The notes beneath the pieces were generated by a model. It saw only the letters and a program-made list of their open reading frames with translations, was not told where the DNA came from and ran no database searches. From NCBI GenBank assembly GCA_964614185.1, contig CAZTKJ010000004.1:52560-116559 (forward strand): a stretch of DNA of 64,000 nucleotides. Reading direction: 5' to 3'. Position numbers and translations under genes: made by a program. The stretch's first letter is position 1. Every line of letters begins with the position of its first letter. This DNA comes from Suilimivivens sp964614185. Lineage in GTDB: Bacteria; Bacillota; Clostridia; Lachnospirales; Lachnospiraceae. Shown piece after piece: positions 35,010 to 44,232 of the stretch.

Positions 35010-35801
35010 CTAATTTTTGTGAAAAATACCTGACACTTTTGTCCAAAAAGAAACACCTTTATCGAACTCAATAAAGGGAGTTTCTTTTCCTGTAACACGA
35101 TAGCATACATTTTGATATGCTCTCCCTGCCAGTGTATTATTACCTACAAGAGGCTCGCCCTGATTTGTTGCAATAACCACATTTTCATCATCCGGAATCA
35201 CACCTATAAGAGGAATGGAAAGAATATCCACTACGTCTGCAGCGCTCATCATTTCGCCCCTCTTGACCATATCATAACGAAGTCTGTTCAGGACCAGATC
35301 AATCTGCTTAAATTCATTGGCTTCTAAAAGACCGATGATCCTGTCAGCATCCCTGATGGCTGAAACTTCAGGTGTGGTTACTACCAGTGCCCGGTCTGCT
35401 CCCGCTATAGCATTTTTGAATCCCTGCTCAATCCCTGCAGGACAGTCTAAAATGATATAGTCAAACTGCTCACGGAGCTGATTGATCATCTTAACCATCT
35501 GTTCCGGATTTACAGCCGTTTTGTCCTTGGTCTGAGCGGAAGGCATCAGATAAAGGCTGGGATGCCTTTTATCCTTAATCAATGCCTGTTTAATACGGCA
35601 CTTGTTTTCAACTACATCTACCAGATTATACACAATCCTGTTTTCAAGTCCCATAACAACATCAAGATTCCTAAGCCCGATATCTGTATCGATAAGGACC
35701 ACCTTCTTGCCCATGGCTGCTAGACCTGTACCTACGTTTGCTGATGTGGTAGTTTTACCAACACCGCCTTTCCCTGACGTGACGACAATTACTTCACTCA
35801 T
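35010..35801 (-). CDS. minD: Septum site-determining ATPase MinD
   Basis: MinD is a membrane-binding ATPase that recruits MinC. The 263-residue protein has the deviant Walker A SGKGGVGKTTTSANVG, switch I DIGLRNLDVVMGLE, DCPAGIEQGF (Walker B region), and a C-terminal tail with the amphipathic-like FWTKVSGIFHK. It lies 11 bases upstream of minE and downstream of minC, forming minC-minD-minE. Confidence 0.96.
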   Translation of the reverse strand: MSEVIVVTSGKGGVGKTTTSANVGTGLAAMGKKVVLIDTDIGLRNLDVVMGLENRIVYNLVDVVENKCRIKQALIKDKRHPSLYLMPSAQTKDKTAVNPEQMVKMINQLREQFDYIILDCPAGIEQGFKNAIAGADRALVVTTPEVSAIRDADRIIGLLEANEFKQIDLVLNRLRYDMVKRGEMMSAADVVDILSIPLIGVIPDDENVVIATNQGEPLVGNNTLAGRAYQNVCYRVTGKETPFIEFDKGVSFWTKVSGIFHKN

Positions 35802-35846
35802 TCTTTAACCTCCTAAATGAATTAATCTCGTCCCCTGAGGAATCTC

Positions 35847-36527
35847 CTATACAGGTAGTTCACTCAGTAATTCTTTGGTAAGGGAATCCATTACGACTTT
35901 ATCATTTTTTACGTAAGCGATTTTCGGCTGTACTTTAGGTTTGATAGACCATTTTGCTTTTTCTTTGGAATTGTATTTGAAATCACCGATTTTTAATTTT
36001 TCAGGTGACATTTCAAGCGCTGCTACATAATGTCCGCTATTACCGTTTCCACCGGCATATGCTTCTCCGTAAAGTCCGCCTAAGACAATAATATCTTTGG
36101 CAGAAATAATCGCGGAACCCGGATAGATGTCTCCCAGAATGACAATACTGGATTCCGTTTCAAGTACCTGTCCATTTTTTAAAGTACCTTTATAAAACTG
36201 TCCTTCACTGCCATTCCCTCCGCCTCCCGAAAAATCAGTCTGTGAAATTGCTTTTACAAACTGCCTGTCCATTTCTTCATCATCCGAAACAATACAGAGG
36301 ATATGAATACCGGAATTTTCCGATATGGCATTTAATATTTGAATTTCCTCTTCATCCGTAAGGTGTCTTCCCTTGATGGAAAGGGCCATTTTAGCATCTC
36401 CAAAAAAACTGCTGGATTCTTTAAATTTAACTGACACTTCCCAAAGCAGCTCCTTAAAATCCATCTGGGAATCAAGATGAAGCACAATACCATTGGGAAA
36501 ACTTTTTATGATAACTGAATTCTTCAC
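35847..36527 (-). CDS. minC: Septum site-determining protein MinC
   Basis: MinC blocks FtsZ assembly away from mid-cell. The 226-residue protein has an N-terminal FtsZ-inhibiting domain (about 1-95: SVIIKSFPNGIVLHL, DFKELLWEVSVKFKES) and a C-terminal beta-helical domain (about 110-205) with GQVLETESSIVILGDIYPGSAIISAKDIIVLGGLYGEAYAG. A Gly/Ser-rich linker (SGGGGNGSEG) joins them. It starts 11 bases after the PBP2 stop on the same transcript. Confidence 0.94.
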   Translation of the reverse strand: MKNSVIIKSFPNGIVLHLDSQMDFKELLWEVSVKFKESSSFFGDAKMALSIKGRHLTDEEEIQILNAISENSGIHILCIVSDDEEMDRQFVKAISQTDFSGGGGNGSEGQFYKGTLKNGQVLETESSIVILGDIYPGSAIISAKDIIVLGGLYGEAYAGGNGNSGHYVAALEMSPEKLKIGDFKYNSKEKAKWSIKPKVQPKIAYVKNDKVVMDSLTKELLSELPV

Positions 36528-36538
36528 ATTTTACTCCT

Positions 36539-39406
36539 TTAATCCGTTTGTGCAGTGCTTGCACCAAGGTTTGTAGCGCTGCCGGTTATTAATTCTTCTT
36601 CATTAACAAGATCAAAATAATAATTAATCACATCTTTGGTTGTTTGTGCTGCATAGTTAGAAGAATAACCATATGCAATCCTGGTGGCAATGGCTATTTC
36701 AGGATCCTCATACGGTGCATAGCAGACAAATAATGCATGGTTAGTCCGGCTTGTCCTCTCTTCTGCCGTACCTGTCTTACCTGCCACGTTTACCTTGACG
36801 TCATTATAATAGGATTTGGATGCTACCACCTGACGCATACCGGTATGAATGGCATTCCACTGCGCCTCTGAAAGATCTACTGTATTTCTTACTTCCGCAT
36901 GATTTTCCCAAAGAGGATTTCCGCTGCGGTCTGTAACTCTGTCAATCAATGTAAGATTATAGCAGGTACCGCTGTTTGCAATTGTCGTCACATATCTTGC
37001 AAGGCCCACTGTGGTAAAATTGTTAGTACCCTGTCCTATGGCAGACCGGACTGCATCCTTATCGGAAATCTGCGGCGCTGACTCTTCAATTTCCACGCCT
37101 GAGGTTTCAGAAAGACCATACATATCTGCATAATATGCCAGTTTCTCCAAACCTGCATCAGAAGAATAAGAATCCCCCATGCTGCCAAGCTGGTAACCCA
37201 CTTCATAAAAAAATACATTACAGGAATTTCCGATTCCTCCAATTACATTTAACGCGCCATGACGTCCACGTCCATAAATCCAGCATCTTGGCTGGTCGAT
37301 TTTATCAAACTGACCGTTACAGGTATAAGTGGAAGTAGTTGTAATGATGCCTTCTTTAAGTCCTGCCGTAGCAGATACCATCTTAAAAGTAGATCCCGGG
37401 GCTGTTTTCTGCTGTGTTGCGTAATTGATCATAGGTGTTGACAAGTCATTTAACAGCCGGGAAAAATATTCGGCATCTACACCATTTGCCATTTTATTAT
37501 TATCATATCCCGGATAGGAAACCAGCGCCAGCACATCTCCGGTATTAACATCCGTAATGACCATTGAACCGCTGCAGGGATCAAGTGCAAGCTGTGCAGG
37601 TGTAATATCCAGATTCAAAATACGGTCCATCATAAAATTATAAGCAGAAAGAGAACCGTTTTTCAGTTTTGAGCTTTCTTCCTCATCAACGCTTATTAAA
37701 TCCTGCTCTAACAAAATCATGCAGACCTGACGTCCTGTAATGACATCATCTTTGATCATATATTTATAGATATTTTTGGTAAAATCTATATTCTCCTCCA
37801 GTTGTTCAAAAACATATTCCACAATTCGTGTATAGATTTCCTCAGAATCAGAATACTGACTGACCAGATTCAGCTTTGTTACATCGATCCAGTTCTGTGA
37901 TATACAATAATTTAAATACTCATTCAGACTGATAATTTCTTCCGTTGTCCATGCAATATAAGTTTTATCTTTTGTATCTACTCTGCTTCTGTCAATTATC
38001 CCATTATCATATAAGAGTTTTGCAATAAAGCTTTCATAAACCTGATATTCTGTTTTCAATTTTTCATAAGGGGTTTTTGCTTCAAACAATTCTTTCTGTA
38101 ATGTCTCAAAAACACTATCCTTCCTTAACAGAAAGCTCTCATATACCTCTTTTTCACTTTCACCTGCAGCAGCTTCTTTAAAATGATCCATATCAATGAC
38201 ATTGTTATTGATCAACGCAAAATACACATCATAAATAGGAATCTTGATTTTACCGCTGCTTACGTTTTCCGTATTGAACTCTTTGGCATTGATAATATTG
38301 GAATACAGAATACTGGCCAGTTTCTGCTCCAAAATCTTGTAGGCTGCTATCTGCAGGTCGTGATCCAGGGTCAGATAAACATCATTGCCTGCCATGGATT
38401 CCGTATAGTCAGTAGTTGCAATAACTTTCCCCATGCTGTTAACAATAACGGTTTCACTGCCTTTCTTGCCCTGCAGCCAGGACTCCATAGATCTTTCAAT
38501 TCCAAGTTTTCCTACTGTATCATTTAAATCATAAAGCTGGTTTCCGTTTTCATCCTGAAGCTCTTTTAAATCATCCTGATCCACTTTTCCTGTATAACCA
38601 ATGATCTGGGCAAAATAAATGCTGTCTACATATTTTCGTATTGTATCTTCTACAATTGCCACGCCTTCCAGTTCATTGCAATTTTCCATAATGACTGCCA
38701 CTGTTTCCTCACTGACATCGGTAGCTACAGTAGTTGCAATATACTTCTGAAAAGAATTCGTGTTCATATCATAGCGAATCGTAAGGATTTTTAATATTTC
38801 CTCTTTTGTAAAGCCGTTTCCGGGTACAAAAGTATCCTGGGTGTCCTCATTTGTATATTGTCCAATCCGGAACCTGTCCCAACCGCATAAATAATCCACT
38901 ACTTCTGCAGCTGTGGCTGTTTTTTCTTTTTCCTCCAGCTTGTCTATGGTAGTGCGTCCGTAGACATCAGCCAGAAACCGGGAAAGCTGTGTCCCTTCTA
39001 CGGTAAAAGCATAGTTATGGTTTTTGTCCAGTACAATCTTAAAATCACTGACTGTAGAATCACCATTTCTTTCTATCATCTGAATCAGTGTATAAATAGT
39101 ACTGTTCAAATTGTAATTTTTCATTTTGCCGCCTTCATAGACATCTTCAATTGTCACAGAATGAGCTAATTCATTGTAAGCCAGCAGATTTCCGTTTCTG
39201 TCATAAATGCACCCGCGGCTGCCGGGAATCGTTCTTTCCTTCATAATTTTAGTTTGGAAAGAATCAAGATACTCTTCTCCGTTTACAATCTGCAAGTCAA
39301 ATATCCTGTGTATGATAACGGCAGAGATAGCTGCCATAACCAGTATCAGTACAAAGATACGAGATGTAACCATATTAAAAAAGTTTTCTTTAAAATCCTC
39401 AAACAA
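36539..39406 (-). CDS. mrdA: Penicillin-binding protein 2 (class B transpeptidase) with large insertion
   Basis: PBP2 cross-links peptidoglycan in the elongation machinery with RodA. This 955-residue protein has one transmembrane segment (about 16-33), a dimerisation region, then LTLDHDLQIAAY (345-356) and, after an extra stretch of about 240 residues (366-608), the transpeptidase core: STFK at 672-675, SCN at 728-730 and KTG at 877-879. The insertion lies where most PBP2s run directly from the DxxLQ helix to the GSMVITDVNTG strand. It is helical, charged, and has no motif I know. Typical PBP2s are 600-750 residues. Neighbours mreD and minC place it in the elongasome operon. Confidence 0.92.
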   Translation of the reverse strand: MFEDFKENFFNMVTSRIFVLILVMAAISAVIIHRIFDLQIVNGEEYLDSFQTKIMKERTIPGSRGCIYDRNGNLLAYNELAHSVTIEDVYEGGKMKNYNLNSTIYTLIQMIERNGDSTVSDFKIVLDKNHNYAFTVEGTQLSRFLADVYGRTTIDKLEEKEKTATAAEVVDYLCGWDRFRIGQYTNEDTQDTFVPGNGFTKEEILKILTIRYDMNTNSFQKYIATTVATDVSEETVAVIMENCNELEGVAIVEDTIRKYVDSIYFAQIIGYTGKVDQDDLKELQDENGNQLYDLNDTVGKLGIERSMESWLQGKKGSETVIVNSMGKVIATTDYTESMAGNDVYLTLDHDLQIAAYKILEQKLASILYSNIINAKEFNTENVSSGKIKIPIYDVYFALINNNVIDMDHFKEAAAGESEKEVYESFLLRKDSVFETLQKELFEAKTPYEKLKTEYQVYESFIAKLLYDNGIIDRSRVDTKDKTYIAWTTEEIISLNEYLNYCISQNWIDVTKLNLVSQYSDSEEIYTRIVEYVFEQLEENIDFTKNIYKYMIKDDVITGRQVCMILLEQDLISVDEEESSKLKNGSLSAYNFMMDRILNLDITPAQLALDPCSGSMVITDVNTGDVLALVSYPGYDNNKMANGVDAEYFSRLLNDLSTPMINYATQQKTAPGSTFKMVSATAGLKEGIITTTSTYTCNGQFDKIDQPRCWIYGRGRHGALNVIGGIGNSCNVFFYEVGYQLGSMGDSYSSDAGLEKLAYYADMYGLSETSGVEIEESAPQISDKDAVRSAIGQGTNNFTTVGLARYVTTIANSGTCYNLTLIDRVTDRSGNPLWENHAEVRNTVDLSEAQWNAIHTGMRQVVASKSYYNDVKVNVAGKTGTAEERTSRTNHALFVCYAPYEDPEIAIATRIAYGYSSNYAAQTTKDVINYYFDLVNEEELITGSATNLGASTAQTD

Positions 39407-39917
39407 ATTTTTTTGCTCTCCTTTGTTCCCCTTCTTCCAGCTTCTTATCTATCCACAATACCAAAGGATAAAATAGCAATGTTACCAATATGGTATAAAC
39501 TGTTTCAGGAAAAATAATATGTATCAGATAGTATGTAAAATGAAATCTTCCTCTCATAAGAAACAGAATGATATAACAAAGCAGTCCGTATCCCAAGTCG
39601 CTGAAAAGAATCAGAAAAAGCGGAAGCTTTATATCTTCCGGATAAAATATTTTATTAAATTTGCCGTTAGCATACCCAATATACATATAGATCATGGCAT
39701 ATAAGCCTATTACGCTGCCAAAGAAGATATCTGCCAAAAGCCCACAGAAAAATCCCAGTATAAGTCCTGTTTTTTCTCCTCTCATAAAGCCAAAAGAGGC
39801 TGTCAGAACAATCATCAGATTCGGTATGATACCGCCAAATGCAATTACTTTAAATACGGTGCTCTGCAGTACAAAACACACAATAACAAGCAGAAAAGAA
39901 ACGATAAATCTCCTCAT
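39399..39917 (-). CDS. mreD: Rod shape-determining protein MreD
   Basis: MreD is an integral membrane partner of MreB and MreC in rod elongation. The 172-residue protein has about five hydrophobic segments and a basic C-terminus (KKLEEGEQRRAKKFV). Conserved family features include NLMIVLTASFGFMRGEKTGLILGFFCGLLADIFFG. Its stop overlaps the PBP2 start by 8 bases, and it follows mreC by 15 bases. Confidence 0.92.
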   Translation of the reverse strand: MRRFIVSFLLVIVCFVLQSTVFKVIAFGGIIPNLMIVLTASFGFMRGEKTGLILGFFCGLLADIFFGSVIGLYAMIYMYIGYANGKFNKIFYPEDIKLPLFLILFSDLGYGLLCYIILFLMRGRFHFTYYLIHIIFPETVYTILVTLLFYPLVLWIDKKLEEGEQRRAKKFV

Positions 39918-39932
39918 TTGACATAACCTCTT

Positions 39933-40805
39933 TCAATTCTCTCCTATAGTCTGTTTCTTTTCAGTAATGATAAGGACTTCTTCCAGATGCTCAAAATCCA
40001 CCGCCGGCGTGATCAATCCTGATTTGGTCAGATTGTTTGCATCCACATTAATAGATGATATGTATCCGATCAGAATACCAGGCAGATATTTGTCACTGAC
40101 GTTGGAAGTGACGATTTTATCCCCCTCTACTACTCTGTCTGCGCTGTCTACCAGTTTTTCAAAACTGATGACGCCCTCTGCATACAGTTCCAGATCTCCG
40201 GTTACGATCAGATTGTCGGAAGTTGATAAAACCATGCCGCTGGTATTGGAATTGTCAGCTATAATGGTCAGAACTTTAGACCAATTGGGGCCTACATCTG
40301 TAATTCTTCCAATAAGACCGCTTCCTGCCATAACATTCATATCTATTTCCAGACCGTCTTCATAGCCTTTATCTATTGTAAATGAATGAAACCAGTTTCC
40401 GGAATCCTTTGCAATGATTCTGGCGCCCACTTTACTGTATTCATCGTATTGGGCATCTAAATCATATAGCTCCCTTAAATTAGTAAGTTCATATCTGTCC
40501 TGTTGAAGCTTGATATTCTCCATGGTCAGTTCGTCAATCTGTGCCTTCAGCTGCTCATTTTCACTAAGGAGATGCCTGATTTCAACCAGTTCCTTAGAAC
40601 GGGTATTAATCCATGAACCGGCCTTGCTGATACCTTCCTGCAAAGGCACAATGATAAAGCCCCCTACCGCACTGATAGGTGCACTTATGAAATTTGTATT
40701 AAATGTCAGCACGATCAACCCCGTGCAAAGAATTGTTAAAATAAAAAGGAGATATTTACCGGGTAATGTAAACTTTTCTCCTTTTCTTTTTAATACTGGA
40801 CTCAT
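39933..40805 (-). CDS. mreC: Rod shape-determining protein MreC
   Basis: MreC is a bitopic protein that links cytoplasmic MreB to PBP2. The 290-residue protein has a single N-terminal transmembrane segment (YLLFILTILCTGLIVLTF), a coiled-coil (about 70-110: LLSENEQLKAQIDELTMENIKLQQ), and the beta-domain with KVGARIIAKDSGNWFHSFTIDKG and GLIGRITDVGPNWSKVLTI. Its start overlaps the mreB stop by four bases. Confidence 0.93.
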   Translation of the reverse strand: MSPVLKRKGEKFTLPGKYLLFILTILCTGLIVLTFNTNFISAPISAVGGFIIVPLQEGISKAGSWINTRSKELVEIRHLLSENEQLKAQIDELTMENIKLQQDRYELTNLRELYDLDAQYDEYSKVGARIIAKDSGNWFHSFTIDKGYEDGLEIDMNVMAGSGLIGRITDVGPNWSKVLTIIADNSNTSGMVLSTSDNLIVTGDLELYAEGVISFEKLVDSADRVVEGDKIVTSNVSDKYLPGILIGYISSINVDANNLTKSGLITPAVDFEHLEEVLIITEKKQTIGEN

Positions 40806-41812
40806 TTACTCATTCCTTCAATAGCATAAGCAACTGATTTGTAGTTTTCATCCTTAATGATCTTGGATAAGCCCATAGCAACACTGGCTATGGGATTTTC
40901 GGATATATTTACATTTAAGCCGGTGCCTCTGTGAATCAGTTCTGCTAAATGATTTACCTGAGAAGCTCCGCCTGTCAGATAGATCCCATGTCTGTAAATA
41001 TCGGCAGCAAGTTCCGGCGGCGTTCTTTCAAGGATTACCTTGATACTGTCTATAATCGTATTAAAATGTTCAATCAGACACTCATCGATCATGGCTGTCG
41101 GAAGCTCTCTTTCAACAGGAAGTCCTGTTACAATATCGCGTCCGTATACAACGGCGCCTTTTCCTTCCTTTTCCAATTCCCTTAAAGATATTTTAACGTT
41201 TTCTGCAGTTTTTCCTCCGATAATAAGGCTGAACTGCTTTCTTACAGCTGCGCGTATCGCATCATCAAATTTAAGTCCGCCGACTTTGATCAGCTTGCTT
41301 AAAACAATACCGCCAAGAGATAAAATAGATATTTCCGTAGTATCATATCCGATATTGACTGTCATAACGCCTTGGGAATTTTTTACGTCAATATCCATTC
41401 CAAGACCATCTGCCACAGCCTTCTCAACTACTAATATCTTTTTGGCCTTAACACCTGATTCTTTAACCAGATCATAAAAGGCTCTTTTTTCTACTTCTGT
41501 AATATCAAACGGAACTGCAATGTAATAATCTGATGGCCTCACATTGCTTCTTGACAGATCGCTGATAAAATATTTTACAAGAAGCTCCATATTTTTAATG
41601 TCCGCAATAACTCCATTGGAAAGCGGATAAGAAATATGAATATTGGAAGGCGCTTTCTCATACATTTCAAATGCAGAATCACCATAGGCAAACAAGGTGT
41701 TCTTATTTTCGATGGCAATCATATTTTTTTCTACTAATATGGTATCATCCGCTCTGTTATAAATTTTAATATTGCTGGTACCTAAATCAATACCGAATGC
41801 ATTGTTTGACAA
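40802..41812 (-). CDS. mreB: Rod shape-determining actin homologue MreB (diverged)
   Basis: MreB polymerises on the membrane and guides elongation. The 336-residue protein has the actin-fold phosphate loops FGIDLGTSNIKIY and VMTVNIGYDTTEISILSLGG, and the adenosine motif IYLTGGASQVNHLAELI. Core positions of the MreB phosphate 1 motif (DLGTxN) are kept, but phosphate 2 usually reads VVDIGGGTT; here it is VNIGYDTTE. That is a noticeable divergence, so this could be a family-specific MreB paralogue. It heads mreBCD. Confidence 0.88.
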   Translation of the reverse strand: MSNNAFGIDLGTSNIKIYNRADDTILVEKNMIAIENKNTLFAYGDSAFEMYEKAPSNIHISYPLSNGVIADIKNMELLVKYFISDLSRSNVRPSDYYIAVPFDITEVEKRAFYDLVKESGVKAKKILVVEKAVADGLGMDIDVKNSQGVMTVNIGYDTTEISILSLGGIVLSKLIKVGGLKFDDAIRAAVRKQFSLIIGGKTAENVKISLRELEKEGKGAVVYGRDIVTGLPVERELPTAMIDECLIEHFNTIIDSIKVILERTPPELAADIYRHGIYLTGGASQVNHLAELIHRGTGLNVNISENPIASVAMGLSKIIKDENYKSVAYAIEGMSK

Positions 41813-41829
41813 GTTTCATACCCCTCTTT

Positions 41830-42525
41830 CTATAATAAGCCTTTTTCTTTGAGGCTGGTGTAACATCCGCTTCCGATAATAATATGGTCGATTACGGAAA
41901 TTTCCACCAGTTCTCCTGCTTCTTTTATCTTATCGGTAATTAATATATCCTGTCTGCTTGGCATAGCATCACCACTTGGATGATTATGCAAAAGCATGAT
42001 ATAAGATGCCTGACATTTCAAGGCACGGACGAATACTTCTCGCGGAGACAAAAGGGAAGCATTCACTGTGCCGATAGATAATACATATTTTTCAATCAAA
42101 TGTAGTTTATTATCCAGTGATAATAATAAAATTTTTTCTTTATCCTCATGCCGCAGTTCTTCCATAAAATAAGCTGCAACTGTTTCGGGAGCATCAAATT
42201 TCAGATTATCAATGGCTTTTTCCTTTGCCATGCGTTTGGCAAGTTCTGCAATACATCTGATCTTAACAGCCTTTACTTCTCCGATTCCCGGAATTTTCAT
42301 AAGCTCAGCATGGGAAATATGATGCAGGGCATTGAGACCTTTTTCTCTTCCTACAGATAAAGAAAGCACCTGTTCTGCAAGCTTTATGGCCGGACAGTTC
42401 TTGATGCCTGTACGGAGGATAATAGCCAGAAGCTCTGCTTCTGATAAGCTTTCCGGCCCCAGCCTTAAAAACTTTTCATAGGGCTGGTTCCTGTTGACTG
42501 TCTCGTTTGTTATCTTCTGATTCAT
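41830..42525 (-). CDS. radC: RadC family JAB/MPN-type protein
   Basis: RadC-family proteins have a helix-hairpin-helix region and a JAB1/MPN metallo-domain; the cellular role is not settled, and the old DNA-repair claim is doubtful. The 231-residue protein has SLSEAELLAIILRTG, an HhH-like IPGIGEVKAVKI, and the JAB motif LLHNHPSGDAMPSRQD. The ATG at 42525 is chosen behind GGAAAGGAA. It lies upstream of mreB as in many Firmicutes. Confidence 0.93.
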   Translation of the reverse strand: MNQKITNETVNRNQPYEKFLRLGPESLSEAELLAIILRTGIKNCPAIKLAEQVLSLSVGREKGLNALHHISHAELMKIPGIGEVKAVKIRCIAELAKRMAKEKAIDNLKFDAPETVAAYFMEELRHEDKEKILLLSLDNKLHLIEKYVLSIGTVNASLLSPREVFVRALKCQASYIMLLHNHPSGDAMPSRQDILITDKIKEAGELVEISVIDHIIIGSGCYTSLKEKGLL

Positions 42526-42579
42526 TCTTTCCTTTCCGGCTTTTTCTCTCATCACAAGCGGTCAGGATACAACGGGTTA

Positions 42580-42816
42580 TCAGATAAGCCGGTAGATAAT
42601 GATGCCGGCTATTATTCCAAGAATGCTGGCCACGGTTATTTTAATGGACAATCCGAAAGTAATACATATAATACCAAAATCGAGTACTACAGGACTGGCA
42701 AGTCCAAAGGTTTGTCCATAATTCAGCCAGGATACGGGAAACAGGCTTCCAATAAAACCTCCTATCACGATTCCTGCTAATATCAACAGGAAGCATGCCC
42801 AATTATTCTTATGCAT
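42580..42816 (-). CDS. DUF4321 small membrane protein
   Basis: This protein of about 78 residues has two or three hydrophobic segments (ACFLLILAGIVIGGFIGSLF, VVLDFGIICITFGLSIKI, VASILGIIAGIIIYRLI) and matches the DUF4321 pattern. The function is unknown. The ATG at 42816 lies behind GGAGGT. It sits between the methionine gamma-lyase-like gene and radC. Confidence 0.8.
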   Translation of the reverse strand: MHKNNWACFLLILAGIVIGGFIGSLFPVSWLNYGQTFGLASPVVLDFGIICITFGLSIKITVASILGIIAGIIIYRLI

Positions 42817-42918
42817 TTTATACCTCCAACTTCTCTTTTGCATATGAAATTATCTTAACACAGAAAGAGTTTTATGTATACCAATTTAAGGGAATTTTAA
42901 TAAGTTTCCTTATGTAAG

Positions 42919-44232
42919 TTATTCTATCAAATTATCAAAATCCAACGGAACAATCCCTTTATCTACAAGCTTTTGCAAAGTTTTCATAATACCGAATTTA
43001 CCATGCTGCCATGTAAGCCCACCCTGAAAATATACTGCATATGGCGGTTTAATGGGACCGTCTGCACTCAGTTCAATGGAAGAACCCGATACGAAAGCTC
43101 CTGCCGCCATAATAACCGGACTGTCATATCCGGGCATATCCCATGGTTGTGGAGTAACATGGCCATCTACAGCAGCCGCCTGCTGAATTCCCTGGCAGAA
43201 TGCAATAACGCCTTCCGGATTACCAAAGGTCACAGCCTGTATAATGTCATGTCTCGTCTCCCTGCCATCAGGAACTACGGGAAATCCCAGCCGTTCATAG
43301 ATATTAGCAGCAAAAATAGCGCTCTTTAATGCATTGGCAGTAACACTGGGAGCCAGAAACAACCCCTGATAAAAAGAGTTCAGCACTTGAAGAGATGCCC
43401 CTACCTCTTTTCCAAGTCCGGGGGAGGTAAGTCGATAAGCTGCATTTTCAATACATTCTTTTTTTCCTGCCAGATATCCTCCAATGGGGGCCAGACCACC
43501 GCCGGGATTCTTGATCAGAGAACCCACTACCAGATCTGCACCTACATCAGAAGGTTCTTTTTCTTCCGTAAATTCCCCATAGCAGTTATCTGTCATACAG
43601 ATTACATCCGGCTTAATCCCTTTGATAAACCGGATCAACTCTTCTATTTTTTTTACGGAAAGAGTAGGTCTTGTCTGATATCCTTTGGAACGCTGGATAG
43701 TTACCAGCTTGGTTTTCTCATTAATAGCAGCTCTGATGCCTTCAAAATCAAAATTCCCATCTGATAAAAGATCTACCTGACGATAAGAAATCCCATATTC
43801 TTTCAGAGAGCCCATTGAAGGTCTGATTCCGATTACTTCCTCTAATGTGTCATAAGGCTTTCCTACAGGAGAAAGAAGTTCATCTCCCGGACGGAGATTA
43901 CTCATAAGCGCAAGAGCAAGGGCATGGGTGCCGCAGGTAATCTGAGGCCGGACAAGGGCATCTTCCGTATGGAAAACATCTGCATAAACAGCTTCTAACC
44001 GTTCTCTTCCAAGATCATTATAACCATAACCTGTAGTGCCGAGAAGGCAGGACTCACTGACTTTATTTTTCTGCATGGCCTCAATGACCTTAAGCTGGTT
44101 ATATTCTGACACTGCATCAATTTGTAAAAAACGCTCTTTCAATGAATCCCAAATTTTTTCTGAAAATTCAAATACTTCTTTGCTGATACCCATATGTTCA
44201 TACATAGCTGTTTTTGAAAAATTCATATCCAT
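42919..44232 (-). CDS. Methionine gamma-lyase family PLP enzyme (aluminium-resistance-like)
   Basis: This 437-residue protein belongs to the PLP-dependent family formerly called aluminium resistance protein (YnbB in Bacillus). Recognisable features are CGTHALALALMSNLRPGDELL, the PLP lysine region TIQRSKGYQTRPTLSVKKIEELI, DNCYGEFTEEKEP and GGGLAPIGGYLAGK. The reaction is probably a sulfur-amino-acid lyase type, but the substrate is unproven. The start overlaps the miaA stop, so the pair is coupled. The ATG at 44226 is an alternative start. Confidence 0.9.
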   Translation of the reverse strand: MDMNFSKTAMYEHMGISKEVFEFSEKIWDSLKERFLQIDAVSEYNQLKVIEAMQKNKVSESCLLGTTGYGYNDLGRERLEAVYADVFHTEDALVRPQITCGTHALALALMSNLRPGDELLSPVGKPYDTLEEVIGIRPSMGSLKEYGISYRQVDLLSDGNFDFEGIRAAINEKTKLVTIQRSKGYQTRPTLSVKKIEELIRFIKGIKPDVICMTDNCYGEFTEEKEPSDVGADLVVGSLIKNPGGGLAPIGGYLAGKKECIENAAYRLTSPGLGKEVGASLQVLNSFYQGLFLAPSVTANALKSAIFAANIYERLGFPVVPDGRETRHDIIQAVTFGNPEGVIAFCQGIQQAAAVDGHVTPQPWDMPGYDSPVIMAAGAFVSGSSIELSADGPIKPPYAVYFQGGLTWQHGKFGIMKTLQKLVDKGIVPLDFDNLIE

